Below, piece after piece: positions 15,403-25,215 of a stretch of 64,000 nucleotides of DNA; within the stretch, counting starts at the first letter, position 1; the number at the start of each line of letters is the position of its first letter. The translations under genes and the position numbers were made by a program. The notes under the pieces are model-generated. The model did not search any database, was not told the origin of the DNA, and worked only from the letters and a program-made list of their open reading frames with translations. The stretch spans positions 1,054,001 to 1,118,000 of the forward strand of contig NC_015948.1 of the NCBI RefSeq assembly GCF_000223905.1, read 5' to 3'. The DNA comes from Haloarcula hispanica ATCC 33960 (GTDB lineage Archaea; Halobacteriota; Halobacteria; Halobacteriales; Haloarculaceae).

Positions 15403-16929
15403 ATGACCGTCTGGCTCCGGGGCGACCACCTCCTCCGCCGGTCCGGCCCCGTCGACAACCGACCCGACGAGCCGGTGCTCCTGATAGAGGCGCAGTCGTT
15501 CGCCCGCAAACTGCCGTACCACCCACACAAGCTGATTCTGCTGTTCAGCGCAATGCGGCATTTTCGCGACGACCTCCGGGACGCCGGTCGGACGGTCCAG
15601 TACCGCCAGACGGAGACCTTCGAGGACGGACTGGCGGCACATTTCGAGGCCAATCCGGACGACGCGCTCGTAACTCACCGACCACAGACCGAGTCCGCGC
15701 AGGCGCGACTCGAATCACTGGTTGCCGACGCTGGCGGAGCGGTCGAGTTCGTCCCCGACGAACGCTTCCTCTGCCCCCCTTCGCAGTTCGACGGGTGGGT
15801 TGGGGACGGACGCTACCGCCACGAGGACTTCTACCGGTTCATGCGCCGAGAAACGGACTATCTGATGGCCGACGGCGACCCGGTCGGCGGCGAGTGGAAC
15901 TACGACGACCAGAACCGGGAGACGCCACCCGATGAGTGGACCCCGGCGGAGCCACCGCTGTTCGAGCCGGACGACGTGACCCGGGACGTCATCGAGTGGG
16001 TCGAGGAAACGTTCGAGGGGAGCTACGACGAGCAGCCCTACGGCGGTGACTGGGCCGATCCCGACCCGTTCCGTTGGCCCGTCACTCGGCGGCAGGCCGT
16101 CCGCGCCCTGGACCACTTCGTTACGAGCCGACTACCGGAGTTCGGGCCGTACCAGGACGCGATGCTGGAGGACGAGTGGGCGATGAGCCACAGTCTGCTC
16201 TCCACGTCGCTCAATCTGGGACTCCTCGGCCCTGACGAGGTCATTGAACGCGCTATCGCTGCCTACGAGGACGGCGACGCGCCGCTGCACAGCGTGGAGG
16301 GGTTCGTCCGGCAGGTGCTCGGGTGGCGCGAGTTCCTCCGGCACGTCTACCGCCGGGAGATGCCGGACCTCGCCGCGGCGAACCAGCTCGGCGCGAGCGA
16401 GGCCCTGCCGGACTTCTACTGGGACGGCGACACCGACATGGCATGTCTCTCCGACGTGGTCGACGGCGTCCGGGAACGAGGGTATTCACACCACATCGAG
16501 CGGCTGATGATTCTCGCGAACTTCGGTCTCATTTACGGCGTCGAGCCGGCGCAACTGAACCGCTGGTTCCACGCCGGCTACGTCGACGCCTTCCACTGGG
16601 TGACGACGCCGAACGTCGTCGAGATGGGGCTATACGGCGCGGGCGTGTTCGCCACCAAACCCTACGCCTCGTCGGCGAACTACGTGGACAAGATGAGCGA
16701 CTACTGCTCGGGCTGTCCGTACTACAAGACGAAGACGACCGGCGAGGGTGCCTGTCCGTTCAACGCGCTGTACTGGGACTTCCTGGACCGAAACGAAGAT
16801 ACACTCCGGTCCAACCATCGAATGGGGCTGATGTACAGCCACGTCGACAACAAGAGCGACGAGGAACTCACAGAGATACGCGAGCGAGCCGCAGAGATTC
16901 GGGAAATGGCGGCCGCTGGCGACCTCTGA
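15403..16929 (+). CDS. Iron-sulfur (6-4)-type photolyase/cryptochrome (PhrB/FeS-BCP family)
   Basis: This 508-aa flavoprotein belongs to the prokaryotic FeS-BCP photolyase branch. Four cysteines at 348, 435, 438 and 451 (CLSDV, CSGC, CPFN) fit the 4Fe-4S ligand spacing of PhrB, with YSHHIERLMI providing the active-site His pair before them. FAD-binding helices around GWREFLRHVYR are present. It would repair (6-4) photoproducts using light or act as a cryptochrome. The ATG at 15403 gives MTVWLRGDHL, the usual start (MTxWxxGDQL); earlier TTG and ATG codons at 15298 and 15355 would add an atypical leader. Confidence 0.92.
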   Translation: MTVWLRGDHLLRRSGPVDNRPDEPVLLIEAQSFARKLPYHPHKLILLFSAMRHFRDDLRDAGRTVQYRQTETFEDGLAAHFEANPDDALVTHRPQTESAQARLESLVADAGGAVEFVPDERFLCPPSQFDGWVGDGRYRHEDFYRFMRRETDYLMADGDPVGGEWNYDDQNRETPPDEWTPAEPPLFEPDDVTRDVIEWVEETFEGSYDEQPYGGDWADPDPFRWPVTRRQAVRALDHFVTSRLPEFGPYQDAMLEDEWAMSHSLLSTSLNLGLLGPDEVIERAIAAYEDGDAPLHSVEGFVRQVLGWREFLRHVYRREMPDLAAANQLGASEALPDFYWDGDTDMACLSDVVDGVRERGYSHHIERLMILANFGLIYGVEPAQLNRWFHAGYVDAFHWVTTPNVVEMGLYGAGVFATKPYASSANYVDKMSDYCSGCPYYKTKTTGEGACPFNALYWDFLDRNEDTLRSNHRMGLMYSHVDNKSDEELTEIRERAAEIREMAAAGDL

Positions 16930-16959
16930 GCGCGACCGTGCCCCGCGAGCGCCGCTCGG

Positions 16960-18714
16960 CTACTCTTCTCCCTCCACCGCATCGGCCGCCTGCCGCTGTT
17001 GCATCTCGTGACGAGTGAACTGCGGCGACGACAGCGCCGATCCGCGGCGTCGGCGGAACGACCACGCGAGAATCCCAAGCACCGCGGCGCTCCCGCCCAG
17101 CGCGAGTCCGGTGGGCTGGAGCCCGTTCACGGTGTAGAGGTAGGCACTCACCGGCACGCCGGCGCTGGCGACGATACCGAGCAGGAGCCGCTTGGCGAGC
17201 ACCCGGCTCAGTCCGTCGGAGTCTTCGAGGACGGTCTTGACGAGCAGTTCTTCGCGCTCGACCCTATCGAGTGCGTTCTCCATCTTCGGCGCTGTCCGCA
17301 CCGCCGACCGGGTCGAGTCCGTCACCGTCTCCTGGATTTCCGTCTTGATCCGCTCCCGGAGATCGTCCCCAGCGCCCTGCTCCATGACGTACTCGGAGAT
17401 GATCTCGATGAAGTCGAACTCGGGGTCGAGCGTCCGACAGACGCCTTCGAGGACCGTCGTTACCCGGACCACCAGCGCCAGGTCCTGTGGCAGGCGCATC
17501 GGGAACTCGTACAGTTGCGTCTCGAACTGGCCGACTAACTGTTCGATTCGGTACTCGCTGATGTCCTCGCCGCGGAACTGCTCGATCACGATGTCGAACG
17601 CCTCTCGCATCACCTCGCGGTCGGCCATCGGGTCCAGTGCGCCCATCTCGACGAAGGCGTCCATCACGCGGTCCACGTCATCGGTCGCCAGCCCGACGTA
17701 GAAATCCAGCAGTTGGTCCTGTGTCCGGGGACCGAGGTAGCCGGTCATCCCGAAATCGTAGAAGACGAGCGTCCCGTCGGGCTGGACTGCCAGATTGCCG
17801 GGATGGGGGTCAGCGTGGAAGAGGCCGTCCTCGACGATCATCTGGATGTACACCTCTTCGAGCCGCCGGACGAGTGCCGGCCTGTCGATGCCGAGTTCGT
17901 CCAGACGCTCTACGTCGTCGATTTTCACGCCGTCGAGGTACGTCATCGTCAGCACGCGGTCCGTCGAGTGGCTCCCGACGACGTCCGGGATGGCGATGTC
18001 GTCGTCGTTTGCGAAGTTGTCGCCGATTTCACGGAGCATTCGCGCCTCGTGGCCGTAGTCCATCTCCCGGCGGACCGTCGTTGCGAACTCTTCGGTGAGA
18101 TTTTCCAGCGTAAATGCCTGGCCCGGGTCCGCGCCGTAGGTGAGCACGGGCAGCAGCGTCGACAGCACGCGCAGGTCGGATTCGACGCGCGTTCTGATGT
18201 TGGGTCGAAGCACTTTCACGGCGACCCGCTGGCCGCCGATCTGTGCCTCGTACACCTGGCCCAGCGAGGCTCCCGAAATGGCTGTCGTGTCGAACTCTTC
18301 GAACAGCGCGTCGATGTCGTCGCCCAGTTCCCGTTCGATGACAGGCTCGATGGTGGCCCACGCGTCCGGTGGAACGTTATCCTGTAGCTCCGAGAGCACG
18401 TCCACGTACGCCCGCGGCAGGGCGTCAGGCCGGGTCGACAGCATCTGCCCGAGCTTGATGAACGCCGGTCCGAGGTCGACGAATGTGTTTTTCAGGTAAC
18501 GAGCGCGCCGCATCCGTGTCTCGGGGGTCACTGACCGGGACCGACCGAACAGGAGGAACCGCTTGCGGTCCCGCCCCCACTGCCAAAGCAGCGGGACGAA
18601 CTGCCAGACGATGACGAGCGCCCGCCAGAGCGCCCGGAGCCTGACGCCGACACCGCCCGGCTGTGACACTGTCCCTCCCGTCGGTTCGTCGGCGACACGC
18701 TCCTCAGCAGTCAC
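16960..18714 (-). CDS. ABC1/UbiB/AarF-family atypical kinase
   Basis: This 584-aa protein has the ABC1 kinase layout: the KxGQ motif in FIKLGQMLSTRPD, the Ala-rich nucleotide loop ISGASLGQVYEA, the VAVKVLRP lysine, catalytic FHADPHPGN, and the metal site YDFG. Two hydrophobic segments close the C-terminus. Family members support isoprenoid quinone synthesis or other lipid pathways; haloarchaea use menaquinone, so the exact role is unclear. The GTG at 18714 is chosen because upstream residues are Arg/Pro/Ser-rich and overlap the copper ATPase gene. It lies 52 nt downstream of copA. Confidence 0.88.
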   Translation of the reverse strand: MTAEERVADEPTGGTVSQPGGVGVRLRALWRALVIVWQFVPLLWQWGRDRKRFLLFGRSRSVTPETRMRRARYLKNTFVDLGPAFIKLGQMLSTRPDALPRAYVDVLSELQDNVPPDAWATIEPVIERELGDDIDALFEEFDTTAISGASLGQVYEAQIGGQRVAVKVLRPNIRTRVESDLRVLSTLLPVLTYGADPGQAFTLENLTEEFATTVRREMDYGHEARMLREIGDNFANDDDIAIPDVVGSHSTDRVLTMTYLDGVKIDDVERLDELGIDRPALVRRLEEVYIQMIVEDGLFHADPHPGNLAVQPDGTLVFYDFGMTGYLGPRTQDQLLDFYVGLATDDVDRVMDAFVEMGALDPMADREVMREAFDIVIEQFRGEDISEYRIEQLVGQFETQLYEFPMRLPQDLALVVRVTTVLEGVCRTLDPEFDFIEIISEYVMEQGAGDDLRERIKTEIQETVTDSTRSAVRTAPKMENALDRVEREELLVKTVLEDSDGLSRVLAKRLLLGIVASAGVPVSAYLYTVNGLQPTGLALGGSAAVLGILAWSFRRRRGSALSSPQFTRHEMQQRQAADAVEGEE

Positions 18715-18766
18715 TGTTCGTAGATGAGGCCCGGCGACAGATGAGTCTGCTGGAGACGGGTCCCGC

Positions 18767-21403
18767 TCAGCGACGGAGGAAGCCGAGCAGGCGATACTCC
18801 GAATCCGGCGTGTACCGGCGGAACGCGAGACTGTTTGCGAGCACCGACACGGACGAGGCGGCCATCGCGGCAGCGGCCAGCACCGGCTGGAGCAGTCCCA
18901 GCGAGGCAAGCGGAATCATCACGGTGTTGTACCCGAGCGCCCAGAAGAGGTTCTGCTTGATCTTCCCGAGCGTGGCCTCAGAGACCCGGATGGCCTTCAC
19001 CACGTCGGCGGGGTCGTCCCGGAGCAGCGTCACGTCGCCGGCCTCGATTGCCACGTCGGTCCCCGAACCAATGGCACAGCCGACGCTCGCGGCCGCCAGC
19101 GCGGGCGCGTCGTTGACGCCGTCGCCGACCATCATCGCCTGATCGCCGTCGCTCTGGAGGTCATCGACGGCGTCGGCCTTGTCCTCGGGCAACACGTCGG
19201 CCATCACGTTATCGGGGTCGATACCGACCTCCTCGGCGACGGCGCGGGCGGTCCGCGCGTTGTCGCCGGTGATGAGCCAGACGCCGAGTCCGCGCTCGCG
19301 CAGCCCGCTGACGGCCGCCTTCGCGGACTCTTTGACCGTGTCGGCGTCGGCGACGATGCCCAGGAGCCGGTAGTCCGGGTCCTTGTCGCCCTCGGTGTCG
19401 TCACCGCCGGCGTCCTCGGCCAGCGCGACCAGCATCGCCGTCTTACCCTCGCGTTCGAGGGTGTCCATCCGGTCCTCTGCCGGTGCGGTGTCGACGCCGG
19501 CCTCGGACAGCAGTTTCCGGTTGCCGACGAGGACGCGACCGTGGCGCGTCGTCGCTTTCACGCCCTGGCCGGGGACGTTCTCGAACTCTTCGGGGTCTTC
19601 GACCTCGATACCGCGCTCGCGTGCGCCCTCGACGATGGCCTCGGCCAGCGGGTGCTCGCTGGCGTGTTCGGCGCTGGCGGCGACTTCGAGCACGAACTCC
19701 TCGCTCTGTTCGCGCTCGGGCTTGAGCGCCCCGCCGTCCGCAGCGGGACCGACGACCTCGACATCTGTGAGTTCCATCTCACCTTTCGTCAGCGTCCCCG
19801 TCTTGTCGAAGACGACGGTGTCGACCTCGTGGACGCGTTCGAGCACATCGCCGCCCTTGAACAGAACGCCGTTGCGTGCGCCGATTGCCGTCCCGACCAT
19901 CGTCGCAGCGGGCGTCGCCAGCCCCAGCGCGCAGGGGCAGGCGATGAGCACGGCGGAGGCGAACACGACGACGGCGAACTCGCTCACGCCGACGCCGGCC
20001 GGGCCACCCGCGGCCAGTCCCCACAGCGGGAGCGCGTCGACGACGGCGGCCAGCGTCTCCGGCGCGACCGCCCACAGCACCGCCCAGAGGACGGCATTAC
20101 CGATGACTGCCGGGACGAAGTACGCCGAGATGCGGTCGGCGACGTTCTGGATGTCGGGCTGGCGGGACTGGGCCTGCCGGACCCGCTCGGCGATCTGCTG
20201 GATGGCGGTCTCCGAGCCGACCTTCGTCGCCTCGACTTCGAGGACGCCGTTCTGGTTCACCGTCGAGCCGATGACCTCATCGCCCTCGCCTTTCTCGACC
20301 GGGACGGACTCGCCGGTCACCATCGACTCGTCGACGGCCGAGTCGCCGTCTACCACGACGCCGTCTGTCGGAATCTTCTCCCCGGGGCGGACTTTCAGCC
20401 GGTCGCCGACCCCCACCTCGTCGATGGGAATCTCTTCCTCGCTGCCGTCCTCGCGGACGACCGTCGCCGTGTCGGCCTCCATCTCAAGGAGTTGCTGGAT
20501 GGCGGCCCCGGCCTGGCTCTTCGAGCGGGCTTCGAGGTAGTTCCCGAGCGTGATGAACACGAGAATCAGCGCGGCCGTGTCGAAGTACAGCCCCGTGCTC
20601 GCGATGAGACCCGCCAGCGCGGCCACTGAGTAGACGTACGCCGTCGAGGAACCCAGGGCGATAAGCACGTCCATGTTCGCCCGGCGGTTGTTGACCAGCG
20701 CTTTGTAGGAGTTCTCGTAGAACGGCTTGCCGAGCAGCAGCTGGACCGGCGTCGCCAGCGCGAAGGCGACCCATCCCTGTGGCACCCCCAGAACCGTCTC
20801 GTCGACGAGGCCGAGCGAGAACAGGTGGTCCGCCATGAACAGCAGGAGTGGGGCCGACAGCACCGCTCCGAACAGCGTGAGCCGGAGCTGTCTTCGCGTC
20901 TCCTCGTTACGTGCGGCGGCGCGGCGGTCAGCGCTGGACTGCTCACCGCCGGAGCCGTCACCGCCGTTTTCACTCCCGCTACCCTCTCTGACAGGCGTGT
21001 AGCCGGCGGACTCGATGGCGTCGTAGAGGTCCGAGCGCGACACGTCGGCCGGGTTGTAGGTGACCTGACCTTCGTCGGTGGCGTAGTTCACGCTGGCTTC
21101 GATGACGCCCGCAGTCGCTTTCAGCGCCTCTTCGTTGGTGTCCGCGCAGTTCGCACACGACATATCGGTGATACCGACGGTCACCGTCTCCGTCGCGACG
21201 CCGTAGCCGGCGTCCTGGACGGCGGCGACAATATCAGCTAGCGATACCACATCGGGGTCGTACTCGACGCTCCCCTCGTCGGTGGCGTAGTTCGCGTCGA
21301 CGGACGCAATCCCGTCCAACTCGCCCACCGACTCCTCAATCGTGCCCGCGCAGTTGGCACAGCTCATTCCCGTCAGTTCGAGCCGGGTGGTTCGGTCACT
21401 CAT
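18767..21403 (-). CDS. copA: Copper-exporting P1B-type ATPase
   Basis: This 878-aa heavy-metal pump has two N-terminal HMA domains with CANC sites at Cys15/18 and Cys83/86, a charged linker (about 138-170), and membrane segments with the ion motif CPC at 489-491. Next come phosphorylation loop DKTGT (533-537), SEHPLAEA, and the GDGVND hinge. CPC with MSCANC sites indicates Cu(I) export from the cytoplasm. The Lrp-TRASH regulator is encoded immediately upstream on the same strand, and a palindrome lies between them. Silver may also be transported. Confidence 0.95.
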   Translation of the reverse strand: MSDRTTRLELTGMSCANCAGTIEESVGELDGIASVDANYATDEGSVEYDPDVVSLADIVAAVQDAGYGVATETVTVGITDMSCANCADTNEEALKATAGVIEASVNYATDEGQVTYNPADVSRSDLYDAIESAGYTPVREGSGSENGGDGSGGEQSSADRRAAARNEETRRQLRLTLFGAVLSAPLLLFMADHLFSLGLVDETVLGVPQGWVAFALATPVQLLLGKPFYENSYKALVNNRRANMDVLIALGSSTAYVYSVAALAGLIASTGLYFDTAALILVFITLGNYLEARSKSQAGAAIQQLLEMEADTATVVREDGSEEEIPIDEVGVGDRLKVRPGEKIPTDGVVVDGDSAVDESMVTGESVPVEKGEGDEVIGSTVNQNGVLEVEATKVGSETAIQQIAERVRQAQSRQPDIQNVADRISAYFVPAVIGNAVLWAVLWAVAPETLAAVVDALPLWGLAAGGPAGVGVSEFAVVVFASAVLIACPCALGLATPAATMVGTAIGARNGVLFKGGDVLERVHEVDTVVFDKTGTLTKGEMELTDVEVVGPAADGGALKPEREQSEEFVLEVAASAEHASEHPLAEAIVEGARERGIEVEDPEEFENVPGQGVKATTRHGRVLVGNRKLLSEAGVDTAPAEDRMDTLEREGKTAMLVALAEDAGGDDTEGDKDPDYRLLGIVADADTVKESAKAAVSGLRERGLGVWLITGDNARTARAVAEEVGIDPDNVMADVLPEDKADAVDDLQSDGDQAMMVGDGVNDAPALAAASVGCAIGSGTDVAIEAGDVTLLRDDPADVVKAIRVSEATLGKIKQNLFWALGYNTVMIPLASLGLLQPVLAAAAMAASSVSVLANSLAFRRYTPDSEYRLLGFLRR

Positions 21404-21443
21404 CTTGTCTTCCTATACGCCCCTCATGTTCATGCGGTTTGTG

Positions 21444-21458
21444 CCTTCGATACGAAGG
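21444..21458 (-). promoter_or_regulatory. Candidate copper-regulator operator upstream of copA
   Basis: CCTTCG-ATA-CGAAGG is a perfect interrupted palindrome 41-55 nt before the copA ATG. A TATA-like box on the minus strand (TCTATTAG, 21467-21474) would place transcription initiation at about this palindrome, so a bound protein could control copA. The Lrp-TRASH protein encoded just upstream is the natural candidate. No second copy is seen in front of the regulator gene. Confidence 0.45.
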
Positions 21459-21532
21459 TCAGATTCGACTAATAGATTCAGAAGTAAACTCAAACAGCCG
21501 CTTAGATACTATTCTGAAGTACCACTCGCAGC

Positions 21533-22123
21533 TCAGACCCTGTCTTTCAGCGACTCGTACTGGTCGACGAACCGTTCCGCACAGGACCCACAGCAGAAGT
21601 AGTACCGCTCCCCGTCGAGCGTGCGCTGTTCGCCTTCCTCGTCGACGGAGTTGCCACACTCCGCGCAGTCGGGCGCGAACTCTGCCGTACCCAGTCCGAC
21701 GGTCCACTCGCTGTCTGCGATCATCCGCACCTCGTAGCGGTCCACGTCCCCGAGGTCGACGTGTTCGGCGAGGAGTTCGCTTGCGTCAGACTGGGAGACG
21801 GTTGCCGCCAGCACCACCCGGCCGCCGGCGGTCCGATAGACACGCTCGACGGTGTCAGCGTCGCTGACCGCCGCAGCGATGTCGGCGGCCCGACCCGGCT
21901 TCGCGTCTACTTCGATCAGGACCGGCACGCCGGCCTGTAACAGTGAGCGGTCGACATCGACGGTAAACCCCTGTATCAGTCCCATTTCGACGAGCCGGTC
22001 GACGCGGTCGGAGACTGCAGGGGCCGAGAGGTCAACTCGTTCGGCGATGTCGCTGTATGGTCGCCTCGCGTCTTCGAGCAGCAACCGGAGGATTTCGTGG
22101 TCAGTATCGTCGAGTCCGGGCAT
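21533..22123 (-). CDS. Lrp/AsnC-type regulator with C-terminal TRASH metal-binding domain
   Basis: This 196-aa protein has an N-terminal Lrp/AsnC HTH (LDDTDHEILRLLLEDARRPY to about residue 50), a central regulatory (RAM-like) domain, and a C-terminal TRASH module with Cys153, Cys156, Cys177/178 and Cys181 (CAEC, FCCGSC). TRASH modules sense copper or related soft metals in archaeal CopR-type regulators. The gene lies 129 nt upstream of copA on the same strand, and an Lrp-TRASH protein is known to control copper response in Halobacterium. It most probably regulates copA. Confidence 0.9.
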   Translation of the reverse strand: MPGLDDTDHEILRLLLEDARRPYSDIAERVDLSAPAVSDRVDRLVEMGLIQGFTVDVDRSLLQAGVPVLIEVDAKPGRAADIAAAVSDADTVERVYRTAGGRVVLAATVSQSDASELLAEHVDLGDVDRYEVRMIADSEWTVGLGTAEFAPDCAECGNSVDEEGEQRTLDGERYYFCCGSCAERFVDQYESLKDRV

Positions 22124-22211
22124 ATCGGACCAACTTGGAGCGTCGGTTTATGCGTTGTGTCCGCTTGTTCCTGTGCCAAAGATCGCGTTTCAGACAGGAG
22201 CAGTGCACTCG

Positions 22212-22227
22212 ATTAGATCCGTCTAAT
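22212..22227 (+). promoter_or_regulatory. SirR/DtxR-type operator upstream of the metal ABC importer
   Basis: ATTAGA-TCCG-TCTAAT is a perfect 16-bp interrupted palindrome. It lies upstream of a TATA box (TTATATCC, 22249-22256) and the ATG at 22278. The same TTAGA-N4-TCTAA core lies before the DtxR-family regulator gene at 27089-27102, so both sites are probably bound by that regulator. An extra TTAGAT half-site follows at 22235-22240. Confidence 0.65.
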
Positions 22228-22277
22228 TCTATAGTTAGATAGAAACTATTATATCCTTCTCCGACAGCAACCCACAC

Positions 22278-23363
22278 ATGGCAACTAACCAACCCTGTGG
22301 CGACCAGCCGTATAGCGTCACCCGCAGGCAGGTACTCAGTGCCGGCGCGGGGAGCCTCGCGTCCGGCTTTGCCGGCTGTCTGACCGGTGGCGGGACGGAA
22401 GCGGCATCGAACAGCAGCGACAGCACCAGTGGCGCGGACGGACCGGTCGCGGTGGCGTCTTTCTTCAGTTTCTACGACTTTGCCCGTAAGATCGCACGCG
22501 GGACGCCGATAACGGTCGAGAACCTCATTCCGACCGGACTGCACGGCCACGGCTGGGAACCGGACGCCGGCATCACGCGAGATATCATCGACGCGGACGC
22601 GTTCATCCACGTCGGCCCGGACTTCCAGCCGTGGGCGGACCGCGCGATTCAGACACTCAAAGACGACAACGTCGATACCGAACTCATCAACGTCCGCGAG
22701 GGCATCGAACTCGAATCGCTCGCGGCGAGTCTCGACCGCGACGAAGAGGGCGTCGGACAGAATAGAGCCAGAGACCCCCATTTCTGGCTCGACCCGCGGC
22801 GCGCGAAACAGTCGGTCGACAACATCACCGAGGGGCTGGTCGCGCTCGCCCCGGACGCCGAAGACACGCTCCGGGACAACGCCGAGACGTACAACTCTGA
22901 GGTCCTCGACCGCATCGACGCGGATTACGCCGAGATTTTCGACCGCGCCGAGAGGAACGTGGTCCAGCTCGCGGCACACAACGCCTTCCAGTACATCGGC
23001 TCGCGCTACGGCGTCAAGATGCGCCCGCTCGTGGTCAACCTCGCGGCCAGCGGTGACGTGAAGCCCTCGGACATCACCGAGGCGAAATCGGTCATCGAGG
23101 ACAACGACATCCGGTACATCGGGGCCGGCGTCTTCGAGACGCGCAAGCCCGCAAAACAGCTCATCGCCGAGACACCGGTCAAAGCCTACTACCCGGTGAC
23201 ACCGTATGCTGGCGTCCGCAAGGAGTGGGTCGAAAACGACTGGGGATACGAGGAAATCGCCTATCGGATAAATATGCCGACGTTCGAGGTCGTTCTGGGT
23301 AACAAGGAACCTGAAGACGCTGGTCCCGACGGCTGGAGCGAGACCTGGCGGAACTTCGAATGA
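22278..23363 (+). CDS. Metal ABC transporter substrate-binding lipoprotein (Mn/Zn, ZnuA/YcdH-like)
   Basis: This 361-aa exported protein has a twin-arginine leader (TRRQVLSAG) and a lipobox Cys around residue 35. It belongs to the cluster A-I metal-binding family: His ligands in GLHGHGWEPD, DPHFWLDP and AAHNAFQY. There is no long His-rich loop, which is frequent in zinc-specific ZnuA proteins, so manganese is a serious option. It captures metal at the cell surface for the ABC pair that follows, with 4-nt overlaps between all three genes. A near-leaderless promoter and a DtxR-type operator precede it. Confidence 0.9.
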   Translation: MATNQPCGDQPYSVTRRQVLSAGAGSLASGFAGCLTGGGTEAASNSSDSTSGADGPVAVASFFSFYDFARKIARGTPITVENLIPTGLHGHGWEPDAGITRDIIDADAFIHVGPDFQPWADRAIQTLKDDNVDTELINVREGIELESLAASLDRDEEGVGQNRARDPHFWLDPRRAKQSVDNITEGLVALAPDAEDTLRDNAETYNSEVLDRIDADYAEIFDRAERNVVQLAAHNAFQYIGSRYGVKMRPLVVNLAASGDVKPSDITEAKSVIEDNDIRYIGAGVFETRKPAKQLIAETPVKAYYPVTPYAGVRKEWVENDWGYEEIAYRINMPTFEVVLGNKEPEDAGPDGWSETWRNFE

Positions 23364-24169
23364 AACCGACAATGCGTTCACAACACAGAGACGATGCCGA
23401 CGAAGCGCCGACCGAATCGAGCGAGAGCCAGCCATCTGTCGTCGAACTCGCGGACGTGTCGTTCGGGTACACGTCCACGCCCGTCGTCGAAGACATCAGT
23501 GTCAGTATCGACGCCGGGGAGTACGTCGCCGTGGTCGGCCCGAACGGCTCCGGCAAGTCGACGCTCATGCAGTTGCTGCTCGGCCTGCTGGAGCCCGATG
23601 CCGGGACTGCAGAGCTGTTCGGCGTCGACGCAACGGCGTTCGACGACGGCGCCAGAGTCGGCTACGTCGCACAGCGTGCTGGGACGAGCCGGGAAATGCC
23701 GATAACGGTCCGCGAAGTGGTGAAGATGGGCCGGTTCCCACACGTCGGGTTCGGCCGTCTCTCCGCGGCCGATTGGCGTATCGTCGACAGAGCCATCGAC
23801 ACAGTCGGGATGTCGGCGTTCGCCGACCGGCGAATCACCCAGCTCTCCGGCGGGCAGCGCCAGCGGGCGTTCATCGCCCGGGCACTCGCTGGTGAGGCCG
23901 ACCTGCTCGTGCTGGACGAACCGACCGTCGGCGTGGACACCGAATCGGTCGACGCCTTCTACGGACTGCTCGAATCGCTCCACGACGACGGCATCACCGT
24001 CCTGCTCATCGAACACGACCTGCAGGCCGTCACCGAACACGCGGAGCGCGTCATCTGCCTGAACGGTGAAATCTACTTCGACGGTCCGTCGGCGGAATTC
24101 ACCGACAGCGCGGCGCTGGCCAGAGCCTTCGGGACGGGTGCACAGTCGCTGACTGGAGGCAACGGATGA
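23360..24169 (+). CDS. Metal ABC transporter ATP-binding protein (ZnuC/ZurA-like)
   Basis: This 269-aa ABC ATPase has Walker A GPNGSGKST, the signature LSGGQRQRAFIARAL, Walker B LLVLDEPTVGVD and the His switch IEHDL. It energises Mn/Zn uptake with the binding protein upstream and permease downstream. The first ATG at 23360 overlaps the binding-protein stop (ATGA); a second Met four codons later is also possible. The charged N-terminal 25 residues are a haloarchaeal extension. Confidence 0.93.
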   Translation: MKPTMRSQHRDDADEAPTESSESQPSVVELADVSFGYTSTPVVEDISVSIDAGEYVAVVGPNGSGKSTLMQLLLGLLEPDAGTAELFGVDATAFDDGARVGYVAQRAGTSREMPITVREVVKMGRFPHVGFGRLSAADWRIVDRAIDTVGMSAFADRRITQLSGGQRQRAFIARALAGEADLLVLDEPTVGVDTESVDAFYGLLESLHDDGITVLLIEHDLQAVTEHAERVICLNGEIYFDGPSAEFTDSAALARAFGTGAQSLTGGNG

Positions 24170-25140
24170 CGCTCGCGCTGGCCGCCGGCGGCGTCTACGA
24201 GGCGTTCGTCCCGATCCTCGAACTGTGGTACTGGCTCCTGACACAGCTCTACCATCTGACTGGACTGGAACTCATCAACCCTGAGTACACATTCATGTAC
24301 CGGGCGATACTCGTCGGGCTGTGCGTCGGCGTTATCGCGCCGCTCATCGGGACCTTCCTCGTCCACCGCCAACTCGCGCTCATCGGGGACGCACTCGCCC
24401 ACACGGCCTTCGCCGGCGTCGCCGTCGGGCTGTTTCTCAACGGCGTCTTCGAGCTGGGCGTCTCGCCGTATCTGACCGCCGTCGTCGTGGCCGTCATCGC
24501 AGCGCTGCTCATCGAACTCATCTCCGAGGCGACCGACGCCTACAACGACGTGTCGATGGCAATTGTCCTCTCGACAGGATTCGCGCTGGGGACGGTCCTC
24601 ATCAGCCTCAACGCCGGCGGACTGGCCGTCGGTATCAATCAGTACCTCTTTGGGAACCTTTCGACCGTCTCTGCCGAGAACGCGGTCATCATGCTCGGGC
24701 TGTTCAGCGTCATCGTTGGGACGGTCGCGCTCACCCGCAATCAGTTGCTGTACGTCACGTTCGACGAGACCGCCGCCGCCGTCGCCGGGCTCCCGGTCGC
24801 CTGGTACAACCGGATTATGGTGATGCTGACGGCGCTCGTCGTCGTCGGCGCGATGCAGATAATGGGCGTCATCCTCGTCGCGGCCATGCTGGTCGTCCCG
24901 GTCGCCGGCGCGACACAGGTGTCCCGGAGCTTCTCGGAATCACTGCTGGTCTCGATTGTACTGGCCGAACTGGCCGTCCTGCTCGGTATCGGTATCTCGT
25001 ACTACGCCGGTGCGACAGCCGGCGGCGTCATCGTTCTCGTCGCCGTGGGGATCTACGTCCTCTCGGTCCTTGCCGGGAAAGTCCGACAGACGGGCGCTCC
25101 CGATGAAACGCGGGAACTCGACAGCATCAGTCACGACTGA
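24166..25140 (+). CDS. Metal ABC transporter permease (ZnuB/ZurM-like)
   Basis: This 324-aa membrane protein has about eight to nine helices and belongs to the ABC-3 family of Mn/Zn permeases. It begins with an amphipathic entrance and has the conserved GDALAHTAFAGVAVG loop that engages the ATPase. It completes the three-gene importer, overlapping the ATPase by 4 nt. In Halobacterium the corresponding genes (ycdH, zurA, zurM) are linked to Mn(II) and SirR, which fits the operator seen upstream here. Confidence 0.92.
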   Translation: MTLALAAGGVYEAFVPILELWYWLLTQLYHLTGLELINPEYTFMYRAILVGLCVGVIAPLIGTFLVHRQLALIGDALAHTAFAGVAVGLFLNGVFELGVSPYLTAVVVAVIAALLIELISEATDAYNDVSMAIVLSTGFALGTVLISLNAGGLAVGINQYLFGNLSTVSAENAVIMLGLFSVIVGTVALTRNQLLYVTFDETAAAVAGLPVAWYNRIMVMLTALVVVGAMQIMGVILVAAMLVVPVAGATQVSRSFSESLLVSIVLAELAVLLGIGISYYAGATAGGVIVLVAVGIYVLSVLAGKVRQTGAPDETRELDSISHD

Positions 25141-25215
25141 ACGACGCCTTTTACTGGGGTCGATCGTTGCAACTGAGAGCCATGGCTGGCGACTAAACGC
25201 TGACCTATGGGCGAG

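Noticed and set aside
18715..18909. Upstream extension of the ABC1 kinase from an ATG at 18909
   Set aside because: The 65 added residues overlap copA in another frame and look like a shadow translation; the GTG at 18714 fits the family.
22101..23435. 444-codon open frame on the minus strand
   Set aside because: It is the shadow of the metal-binding lipoprotein gene on the opposite strand.
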